27,684 bases of DNA from DAXETY01 sp051155755. GTDB lineage: Bacteria; Desulfobacterota; Desulfobacteria; Desulfobacterales; SG8-13. Location of the stretch: assembly GCA_051155755.1 (NCBI GenBank), contig DAXETY010000134.1, forward strand, positions 1 through 27,684, written 5' to 3'. The position numbers and the translations under genes are program-made. The notes beneath the pieces were generated by a model, which saw only the letters and a list, made by a program, of their open reading frames with translations, ran no database searches and had not been told where the DNA came from. Below are positions 15,838-22,912 of the stretch, one piece after another. Within the stretch, counting starts at the first letter, position 1. The number at the start of each line of letters is the position of its first letter.

Positions 15838-16821
15838 ATGAACGATCCACACCAAAACCTGCTGGAAATCCAGAACCTGCGCACCCATTTCTTCGTGCGC
15901 GGGCAGGTCGCCAAAGCCGTGAACAACGTCAGCCTGACGATTCGCTCCGGGCAGACGCTGGGCCTGGTCGGCGAGTCCGGTTGCGGCAAGAGCGTGACGG
16001 CGCACTCCATCATTCGCCTGATTCCCGAGCCGCCGGGAAAGATCGTCGGCGGCCGGATTCTGTTCGAAGGTGTGGACCTGGTGCAGCTGAGCGAGCGTCG
16101 CATGCGTAAAATCCGGGGCAACCGCATTTCGATGATCTTTCAGGAGCCCATGACCTCGCTCAATCCGGTCTTTACCGTGGGCGACCAGGTGGGGGAGGTG
16201 CTGCGCCTTCACCAGCACCTGTCCGGCCGAAAGGCCCGGCAGCGTGTGCTGGATATTTTCCGGCAGGTGGGTATTCCGGCACCGGAGCGGCGGTTGTCGG
16301 ACTACCCTCACCAGATGAGCGGTGGTATGCGCCAGCGGGTGATGATTGCCATGGCACTGGCCTGCAACCCGCGGCTGATGATCGCCGATGAGCCCACCAC
16401 GGCCCTGGACGTGACCATCCAGGCGCAAATCCTGGATTTGATGAACAAGTTAAAGGAAGAGACCGAAGCGGCCATCCTGTTCATCACCCATGATCTGGGC
16501 GTCATTGCCGAAATGGCCCAGCACGTGGCCGTAATGTACGCCGGCAAGATTGTGGAATACAGCGATGTCGAAACGCTGTTTGCCGAGCCCGGGCATCCCT
16601 ACACGGTGGGGTTGCTGAAATCGATCCCCATGCTGGGGCACAAAACCGCCGACGGCAAGCTGAGCACGATTACAGGGGTGGTGCCCTCGCTGTTCAACCT
16701 GCCGGACGGCTGCCTTTTCAGCGACCGCTGCCCGGACGTCTTCGAAGACTGTCATCGCATCGAACCGGAAATGTACGATGTCGGCCCAAACCACGTAGCC
16801 CGCTGTCTGAAATATGTCTGA
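15838..16821 (+). CDS. Peptide-type ABC transporter ATP-binding protein, DppD/OppD-like
   Basis: This is a 327-residue cytoplasmic ATPase. Walker A is GESGCGKS (45-52), the Q-loop lies in FQEPMTSLNP, the signature is SGGMRQRV (161-168), Walker B is LMIADE (180-185) with catalytic Glu185, the D-loop is TTALD, and the switch His is H218 in FITHDLG. The C-terminal oligopeptide-transporter extension has GHPYTVGLLKSIP and a Cys-rich tail (GCLFSDRCPDVFEDC ... ARCLKYV), as in DppD/OppD. The Cys cluster is known from this subfamily. The ATG at 15838 has a poor ribosome-binding site; no better in-frame start is evident. Its 3' end overlaps the next ATPase gene by 8 bp, so the two are coupled. Confidence 0.94.
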   Translation: MNDPHQNLLEIQNLRTHFFVRGQVAKAVNNVSLTIRSGQTLGLVGESGCGKSVTAHSIIRLIPEPPGKIVGGRILFEGVDLVQLSERRMRKIRGNRISMIFQEPMTSLNPVFTVGDQVGEVLRLHQHLSGRKARQRVLDIFRQVGIPAPERRLSDYPHQMSGGMRQRVMIAMALACNPRLMIADEPTTALDVTIQAQILDLMNKLKEETEAAILFITHDLGVIAEMAQHVAVMYAGKIVEYSDVETLFAEPGHPYTVGLLKSIPMLGHKTADGKLSTITGVVPSLFNLPDGCLFSDRCPDVFEDCHRIEPEMYDVGPNHVARCLKYV

Positions 16822-17815
16822 ATCGGAAATATTGCTCGAAGCCGAAAACCTGGTCAAACACTACCCCATCCTGGGCGGCGTCTTTCTCAAGGAAATCGCG
16901 TCGGTCAAGGCCCTCGACGGGGTGAGCCTGACGATTCACCAGGGGGAAACCCTGGGGCTGGTGGGGGAATCGGGCTGCGGCAAAACCACCTTCGGCCGCG
17001 CAATCCTGAGACTGGAAGAGCCTACCGCCGGTGCGGTCCGCTATCGCGGCGAAAACATCCTGACTTACGATGCAACGCAAATACGCCGGCTGCGCCGTCA
17101 AATGCAGATTATCTTTCAGGACCCTTTTTCCTCGCTGAATCCGAGAAAAACCGTGTCCCAAATTGTCGGCGAGCCGCTTCTGATCCACGGGCTCAAAGAT
17201 CGGGGCGAACGCGACCAGCGGGTATCGGAACTGCTGGAAGTGGTGGGGCTGAGCCGGGAGCAAATGGGGCGCTACCCGCACATGTTCTCCGGCGGACAGC
17301 GCCAACGCATCGGCGTTGCCCGAGCGCTGGCACTAAAACCGGAGTTGATCGTCTGCGACGAGGCCGTCTCGGCGCTGGACGTTTCCATCCAGGCCCAGGT
17401 ACTCAATCTGCTCCGGGAACTCCAGGCGGACTTCGGCCTGACCTACCTGTTCATCTCCCACGACCTGCACGTGGTGGAACACATCAGTGACCGGGTGGCG
17501 GTGATGTATTTGGGCAAACTCGCGGAAATCGCATCCAGTCAAAAGGTCTACCGCACGCCGCTGCACCCCTACACCCAAGCGTTGCTTTCGGCTTCGCCCA
17601 TGCCGGATCCCCGCCGCCGGCGGCACCGGATCATCCTCAAAGGAGACGTGCCCAGCCCGATCGATCCACCGCCGGGGTGCCGCTTCCACCCCCGCTGTCT
17701 TTACGCGCAGGATGTCTGTTCGCAGGAGGAGCCGGCCCTGCGGGAAATCCGTGACGGACACCGGGCGGCCTGTCATTTCGCCGGAGAAGTCGGCCTCGAA
17801 ACCCACCTGGCGTGA
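16814..17815 (+). CDS. Peptide-type ABC transporter ATP-binding protein, DppF/OppF-like
   Basis: This 333-residue ATPase has Walker A GESGCGKTT (51-59), Q-loop FQDPFSSLNPR, signature SGGQRQRI (159-166), Walker B LIVCDE with D182/E183, and switch His in FISHDLHVV. The insert VFLKEIASVKALDGVSL near the N-terminus is typical of OppF/DppF, which carry a longer first strand region. The C-terminus has HPYTQALLSASP and the Cys motif GCRFHPRC ... CSQEEP. It forms the heterodimeric ATPase with the preceding protein and ends the operon. It converges with the YihY gene across a 28-bp gap. Confidence 0.94.
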   Translation: MSESEILLEAENLVKHYPILGGVFLKEIASVKALDGVSLTIHQGETLGLVGESGCGKTTFGRAILRLEEPTAGAVRYRGENILTYDATQIRRLRRQMQIIFQDPFSSLNPRKTVSQIVGEPLLIHGLKDRGERDQRVSELLEVVGLSREQMGRYPHMFSGGQRQRIGVARALALKPELIVCDEAVSALDVSIQAQVLNLLRELQADFGLTYLFISHDLHVVEHISDRVAVMYLGKLAEIASSQKVYRTPLHPYTQALLSASPMPDPRRRRHRIILKGDVPSPIDPPPGCRFHPRCLYAQDVCSQEEPALREIRDGHRAACHFAGEVGLETHLA

Positions 17816-17835
17816 TCGCATCGGGCCGGTGCGAT
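17815..17835. terminator. Weak stem-loop between convergent genes
   Basis: ATCGCA (17815-17820) pairs with TGCGAT (17830-17835) around a 9-nt loop, and outer GTGA/TCAC bases could add partial pairing. It spans the only non-coding bases between the converging ATPase and YihY genes, so it could serve both strands. The stem is short and there is only a TTT after it on the plus strand. Confidence 0.3.
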
Positions 17836-17843
17836 TTCACCGA

Positions 17844-19211
17844 TTACAGATCCAGTAGCTTCTTATCACCTTCCGATTCTTTCTGGGCGCGTGCCAGCTG
17901 ATCGAAGGCCGCTTCAATGGCCCGACGGGTTTCGGTCCGCGTCGCCGGGATTTCTTCGACGCCGCGATGATCGATGGCGTGATTGACGAAAGAAATCGTC
18001 CAGCGGTGCACATCGCTGGCCGGCTGGTAGGCCGGCTCTTCATCCGCATCGTCCGATACCATCACCGCCGACACCAGGCCGCTTTGCTGTAAATGCTCCA
18101 GAATCTCCTGTACCCGTCGAATCGGGATCTCCAGAAGCGCGGAAATCTGGCCGGCGTCCAGCGGCGGCTCGTCCCGGACAAACCGGGTGGCGATATGGTG
18201 CAGGACTTGCAGCGTCAGCACCCGCCGGAAGTACGGACTGATGTTGGCAAAATCCGGACGGTATTCATAGTGGTGAACGTTCTGGACTGCATAGGAAAGT
18301 TCGGCGCCCACCAGCAGGATGATCCAGCCGAAATGCATCCAGAGCAGCAGCAGCGGCAGGGCTGCCAGGCTGCCGTAGACAGGATTGTAACGGGTGATGC
18401 CCACCTGAAAGGTGATCAGGGCCCCCTGCACCAGCAGGTACAGAATGCCGGTCACGATGCCGGCCGAGGCAGCCGCGGCAAATCGCACCCGGGTATTGGG
18501 AATCAAGAGGTAAATCAAGGTAAAGACCGCGCCCACCAGGGCGTATGGCAGCAATCCAATCAGCTTCAGCAGAACGGGGCCGATGGTGGCAAACCAGGCC
18601 AGCTGCTGGGCCAGGTTTTCGATCTGGGAGCTGATAAAGGCCGGAATGCTGCTGTAAATCAGCAGCACGAAAGGCGCCAGCACCAGAAAGGCCAGATAAT
18701 TGCTGATGATCCGCCGCCACGAACGCGACTCCCGCAGGTGCCAGATCTCGTTGAACGTCCGCTCCAGGTGGTTAAAGACCTTCAGGGCCGACCAGATCAA
18801 CAGAACGATGCCGACGGCGGCAATGACGCCCCCCTGGGTGTTTTCCAGCAGGATCTTGGCATAGGAGGTGATCTGGTTGAGCACTTCTTCCTGGGCCGGA
18901 ATTTTGGCCAGCACCTGGGTTTCCAGCCGCTGCTGCAGCCCGAAACCTTTGGCGATGCCCAGGGCCAGGGCGATCATGGGACCGATGGAAAGCAGTGCGT
19001 AGAAGGTCAGGGCCGAAGCCCGCAGCATGCAGCGGTCCTTGACGAATCCGCTGACGGTGAGAACCAGAATGCGCAGGGATTTGATGCCGACGGCCTTCCA
19101 TCCGGAAAGATCCTGCAGGCGCGACCGCCAGATATCGATTTGGATGTATTGACGGATTTGCCGGAACCTTTCGGATATGCCTTTCCGAATAAAACCGCTG
19201 TTTGATTGCAT
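17844..19211 (-). CDS. YihY/UPF0761 (BrkB-like) integral membrane protein with C-terminal winged-helix-like extension
   Basis: This is a 455-residue protein. The central ~280 residues carry six helices and the YihY/virulence-factor BrkB pattern: RASALTFYALLSIGPMIALAL (about 64-84), IWSALKVFNHLERTFNEIW, and the late YGSLAALPLLLLWMHFGWII and LLVGAELSYAV motifs. Residues from about 325 on form a soluble tail. Its LDAGQISALLEIPIRRVQEI and LEHLQQSGLV segments resemble a winged helix, and a charged C-terminus follows. Earlier naming as RNase BN for this family is not supported by biochemistry; the true function is unknown. The start ATG 19211 is preceded by a GGGATGGGA ribosome-binding site. It is probably monocistronic. 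No convincing promoter was found upstream, only a TTGGAC/TATCTA pair with a long 19-bp spacing. Confidence 0.85.
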   Translation of the reverse strand: MQSNSGFIRKGISERFRQIRQYIQIDIWRSRLQDLSGWKAVGIKSLRILVLTVSGFVKDRCMLRASALTFYALLSIGPMIALALGIAKGFGLQQRLETQVLAKIPAQEEVLNQITSYAKILLENTQGGVIAAVGIVLLIWSALKVFNHLERTFNEIWHLRESRSWRRIISNYLAFLVLAPFVLLIYSSIPAFISSQIENLAQQLAWFATIGPVLLKLIGLLPYALVGAVFTLIYLLIPNTRVRFAAAASAGIVTGILYLLVQGALITFQVGITRYNPVYGSLAALPLLLLWMHFGWIILLVGAELSYAVQNVHHYEYRPDFANISPYFRRVLTLQVLHHIATRFVRDEPPLDAGQISALLEIPIRRVQEILEHLQQSGLVSAVMVSDDADEEPAYQPASDVHRWTISFVNHAIDHRGVEEIPATRTETRRAIEAAFDQLARAQKESEGDKKLLDL

Positions 19212-19586
19212 TTCCCATCCCGTCGCCGTTGATTGGAACGGTTTTAGATACTGTCCTTTGAAATGTCCAGTCCAATGTGGCGTTCGTTTCGAACATCGAT
19301 ATCAGATCCTGCAGACGCAATCAAATCACCACAAGGACCCGGCAGAGGCGCGACACCGACAAGCCGCCACGCCTTTTGCCGCAGTTTGCGAAGGCTTCGG
19401 CGAAGACTCGGAAGAGATTGGATTTACAAAAGTCCTTGAAAATTCGGGCCGGTCAACCTAAGTTTACACCAACCCGATTCAAAGGTGGGTCACGGTGCGC
19501 CCGGTAACAGCGGCTTTGACCCGGACAGCGGATGTCGTAGCGGCCGGAACCGTCATTTGCCAGGGGTTTTCGAATCAGGAGAAACC
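19212..19586. other. 375-bp divergent spacer between YihY and the sucrose module
   Basis: No gene is supported here. An open frame from 19485 runs into the PfkB gene, but it lacks a ribosome-binding site and family similarity before the kinase. A TTGAAA (from about 19436) with a poor -10 (TAAGTT) is the only plus-strand promoter candidate I see, and it is weak. The spacer must hold the promoters for both divergent genes. The last 10 bases carry the AGGAG of the kinase gene (19577-19581). Confidence 0.4.
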
Positions 19587-20561
19587 GTGGCTCAGCGAGT
19601 TTTTTTGAACATTCGGACCAATCTGTTTCAACCATATCCAATCCAGGTGCCTGTCGTGATTGTCGTCATCGGAGAGATTCTATTCGACGTATTTCCGAAC
19701 TATAAACGCCTGGGCGGCGCGCCCTTCAACTTCGCGTTTCACCTGCACCAGTCCGGCCTGCCGGTTCGCTTCTTCACGCGCATCGGTGATGACGAGGACG
19801 GACGCGAGATCATGGATTTCCTGCGCCGGTGGAAATTTCCCACGGGCGATATCCAGCTCGACCCGCGGCGGCCCACCGGCCGGGTGGAGGTGACGCTGGA
19901 CGACCGCGGCGCGCCGGAATTCGACATTCTGCGGAACGTGGCTTACGATGCCATCGAGTGGACACCGGCCCTGACCCGGGCGCTGGCGGCACCGGCTGAA
20001 ATGATCTATTTCGGCACCCTGGTGCAACGGGCGCAATCCAGTGCGGCTGTGGTGCAACGGATGCAGCGCGGGGCCGATGCGCACACCCGCCGATTTTGCG
20101 ACATCAACCTGCGCCCGGATTGCTATACGGAAAACAGCGTGCGGCAATCGCTGCAGGGCGCCGATATCCTCAAGCTGAGCGTTGCTGAAATCGAAGTGCT
20201 GCAGTCGATGATCACCGGCGCGTCGGAAACCGACGCCTTCGTCGAGGGGCTCCGTGACAGTTTCAGACTGAAAACGGTTTGCCTGACAAAGGGCGAACGC
20301 GGCAGCGAACTGCACACCCCACACGGGGTTTTTCGCGCCGGGATGACCGCTTCCCCCCGGGTGAAGGATACGGTCGGCGCCGGCGATGCCTATGCCGCAG
20401 TGCTGGCGATCGGCATACTACAGGGCTGGCCGCCGGAAAGAATCCTGGAGGCGGCCACCGCGTTTGCCGCCGGTATTTGCGAAATCGAGGGCGCCATCCC
20501 GGCCTCGTCTTCGTTTTACGAATCTCTGAAACAGCGCATGCGGCGGGGAGGCCGACTATGA
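19587..20561 (+). CDS. PfkB-family sugar kinase, probable fructokinase
   Basis: This is a 324-residue ribokinase-fold kinase. The N-terminal strand is VVIVVIGEILFDVFP (about 23-37), and the sugar-binding motif LGGAPFNFAFHL (42-53) is the pattern found in fructokinases. RIGDDEDGREI, RRPTGRVEVTLDDRGAPEFDI, CDINLRPDCYT, KLSVAEIEVL and LTKGERGSEL follow in family order. The anion hole and catalytic base are DTVGAGDAYA, with Asp267. Its position before sucrose-phosphate synthase and sucrose synthase supports phosphorylation of fructose released from sucrose. GTG 19587 was chosen because AGGAG lies 5 bases upstream. It adds about 22 residues before the usual N-terminus; GTG 19656, behind CCAGG, would give the conventional length. 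The stop overlaps the next gene as ATGA, so the two are translationally coupled. Another PfkB sugar substrate cannot be excluded. Confidence 0.85.
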   Translation: MAQRVFLNIRTNLFQPYPIQVPVVIVVIGEILFDVFPNYKRLGGAPFNFAFHLHQSGLPVRFFTRIGDDEDGREIMDFLRRWKFPTGDIQLDPRRPTGRVEVTLDDRGAPEFDILRNVAYDAIEWTPALTRALAAPAEMIYFGTLVQRAQSSAAVVQRMQRGADAHTRRFCDINLRPDCYTENSVRQSLQGADILKLSVAEIEVLQSMITGASETDAFVEGLRDSFRLKTVCLTKGERGSELHTPHGVFRAGMTASPRVKDTVGAGDAYAAVLAIGILQGWPPERILEAATAFAAGICEIEGAIPASSSFYESLKQRMRRGGRL

Positions 20562-22765
20562 CCGAAGACAGCGGACTTTACATCCAGATGTTCAGCATTC
20601 ACGGGCTGTTGCGGTCACGGAACCTGGAGATGGGCCGGGACGCGGACACCGGTGGCCAGATCAAATACGTCGTGGAGCTGGGCAATGCATTGAGCCGGCG
20701 CGAAGATGTCCGGCGGGTGGACCTGTTCACCCGCCTGATCAAGGACAAGCGGGTTTCCGAGGACTACGGGAAAAGCTTCGAAAAGGTCAACGACAAATTC
20801 AACATCGTGCGAATTCAATGCGGCGGACGCAAGTACTTCCGCAAGGAATTGCTGTGGCCCCACCTGGACGAGTATGTCGACAAAACGATCAAGTACATCA
20901 AACGCAGCAATCAAATCCCGGATGTCGTGCACGGACACTATCCGGATGCCGGCTACGTGGCCATGCAGCTGGCCGACATCTTCGGTGTGCCTTTCGTCTA
21001 TACCGGGCATTCGCTGGGTCGCACCAAGCTGAGCAAACTGCGCAACGAGGGCATGCGGAAAAGCGATATTGATAAGCGCTTTAAAATCGAATATCGCATT
21101 CAGATCGAAGAGGAGGTGCTGAAAAAAGCCGACCGGGTCATCACCAGCACCAGCCAGGAGGTCGATCAACAGTGGGCCCAATACGACAACAAGGATCTGC
21201 CCGAATACCGGGTGATTCCACCGGGGCTGGACATCGAACGGTTTCACCCGTTTTATCACGACCAGCTGTCGGACGCGGAAAAGGACGAAATCGAGCTGTA
21301 CGCCAAGGCATCGGTGCTCGAAGAACTCAACCGGTTTTTCATGAACCCGGACCGTCCGCCGATTCTTTCTCTCTGCCGCCCGGACAAGCGCAAAAACATT
21401 TCGGGACTGATCAAAGCCTACGGAGAGGACCTGGAGCTGCGGTCGATGGCCAACCTGGCGGTATTCGCCGGATTGCGCAAGGACATCAGCGACATGGAGG
21501 AAAACGAGCGTGACGTTCTGACCGAAATTCTGCTGCTAATGGACAAGTACGATCTTTACGGGAAAATTGCGATCCCCAAAAAACACGATTTCGAATACGA
21601 AGTGCCCGAACTCTACCGGATCGCGGCCGAAAAGCGGGGGGTTTTCGTAAATTCGGCCCTGACCGAACCCTTCGGCATCACCCTGATCGAAGCCGCCGCC
21701 TGTGGATTGCCGGTTGTGGCCCCCGACGACGGCGGGCCGCGGGACATTATCGACAACTGCCAGTGCGGCATCCTGGTGGACACCACCGATACCGTGCAGA
21801 TCGCCGCGGCCATAAAGAAAATTATTACCGACAGCGAACTCTGGAAGCAGTACTCGCGCGACGGCGTCATGAACGTACGCCGTCACTATACCTGGGAAAG
21901 CCACGCTGCCAGTTACTTGGAAGAAATCCGGACGCTGATTGCCGAAAGTGGTGTGCCCACCGTGATGGACAAAGCCAAACCTTACACGGCCATCGGGCAA
22001 CGGCTGTTGGGGTTGAATCATTTCCTCATCGCCGATCTCGACAACACCTTGATCGGCGATGCCAACGAAGCACTGCAGGACCTGCTGGCGGAACTGCGGT
22101 CGAATCGAAATTGCATCGGGTTCGGTGTGGCCAGCGGAAAAACGGTGGAAGCCACCATGGCAACGCTGAAAGCTCACCAGGCGCCCCTTCCGGACATCGT
22201 CATCGCCGCGGTGGGTGCGGAAATTTACTACGGCCCCGAGCTTAAGTACGGCAAGGGTTGGGAGACCCACATCAAGGACAAATGGGACCGCCGCAAAGTC
22301 GTGCAGCTGCTTAAGAATTTCGATTTTCTCCAGTATCAGAACGAGGATTTTCAGCGCCCGTTCAAGGTCAGCTACATTCTGAAACCCGGCAAGGACCGGT
22401 TGGCCCTGATCCACGACAAACTGCTGCGCAACGGCATCCGCTACAGTTTGAGTTTTTCCAGGGAGAAATACCTCGACATTCTTCCCTACCGTGCCTCCAA
22501 AGGCAAAGCCATTCGGTACCTGAGCTACAAATGGGAGATTCCGCTGGGCAACTTCCTGGTGTGCGGGGATGCCGGCAGCGATGAAGAAATGCTCCGGGGC
22601 GAACCGAAAGGGGTGGTGGTCGGCAATTACAGTTCCGAGCTCGACGCGCTCAAAGGACGGCGCAACATTTACTTCGCCGAAGATCCGCTGGCCGGCGGGA
22701 TCCTGGAAGGCATCCAACACTATAAATTCCTGGAAAAAGCCCGGCGCGGGTGCCGGCCGGAATGA
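20558..22765 (+). CDS. sps: Bifunctional sucrose-phosphate synthase / sucrose-phosphate phosphatase
   Basis: This is a 735-residue, two-domain protein. Residues 1-470 form a GT-B family 4 glycosyltransferase: GRDADTGGQIKYVVELGNAL (26-45), HGHYPDAGYVA, TGHSLGRTKL with His151, the nucleotide-sugar grip R274/K279 in LCRPDKRKNISGL, and TEPFGITLIE with Glu370 and Glu378. This is the sucrose-phosphate synthase pattern. Residues 485-730 are a HAD phosphatase of the sucrose-phosphatase type: ADLDNTLIG (D493, D495, T497), VASGKT, Lys in YRASKGKA, and CGDAGSDEEML (D671, D675). All HAD catalytic motifs are intact, so one chain should convert nucleotide-glucose plus fructose-6-phosphate to sucrose. The start ATG 20558 overlaps the kinase stop and has GGGGAGG upstream; the longer open frame to 20279 is inside the kinase gene. 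Confidence 0.93.
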   Translation: MTEDSGLYIQMFSIHGLLRSRNLEMGRDADTGGQIKYVVELGNALSRREDVRRVDLFTRLIKDKRVSEDYGKSFEKVNDKFNIVRIQCGGRKYFRKELLWPHLDEYVDKTIKYIKRSNQIPDVVHGHYPDAGYVAMQLADIFGVPFVYTGHSLGRTKLSKLRNEGMRKSDIDKRFKIEYRIQIEEEVLKKADRVITSTSQEVDQQWAQYDNKDLPEYRVIPPGLDIERFHPFYHDQLSDAEKDEIELYAKASVLEELNRFFMNPDRPPILSLCRPDKRKNISGLIKAYGEDLELRSMANLAVFAGLRKDISDMEENERDVLTEILLLMDKYDLYGKIAIPKKHDFEYEVPELYRIAAEKRGVFVNSALTEPFGITLIEAAACGLPVVAPDDGGPRDIIDNCQCGILVDTTDTVQIAAAIKKIITDSELWKQYSRDGVMNVRRHYTWESHAASYLEEIRTLIAESGVPTVMDKAKPYTAIGQRLLGLNHFLIADLDNTLIGDANEALQDLLAELRSNRNCIGFGVASGKTVEATMATLKAHQAPLPDIVIAAVGAEIYYGPELKYGKGWETHIKDKWDRRKVVQLLKNFDFLQYQNEDFQRPFKVSYILKPGKDRLALIHDKLLRNGIRYSLSFSREKYLDILPYRASKGKAIRYLSYKWEIPLGNFLVCGDAGSDEEMLRGEPKGVVVGNYSSELDALKGRRNIYFAEDPLAGGILEGIQHYKFLEKARRGCRPE

Positions 22766-22912
22766 CCCGCTGAAATCAGGCACAACATTTCGTTGCCCGC
22801 AAAGACTGCCAAGATTGACGGCCTCGTAAAAATCGGATCCGCCAGCGAAAACCAATCGTAAATCGGTGACCGGCACGATACAACCAATGAAACTGAAAAC
22901 AGGTGGAGGCGC

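Noticed and set aside
19485..19586. An ATG-initiated upstream extension of the sugar kinase frame.
   Set aside because: It lacks a ribosome-binding site, its composition is unlike the kinase, and a GTG with a strong AGGAG lies downstream.
22815..22832. TTGACGGCCTCGTAAAAA before the sucrose synthase gene, looking like a -35 box or half of a dispersed palindrome.
   Set aside because: No acceptable -10 box follows at 16-18 bp, and no inverted partner or second copy is present in the window.
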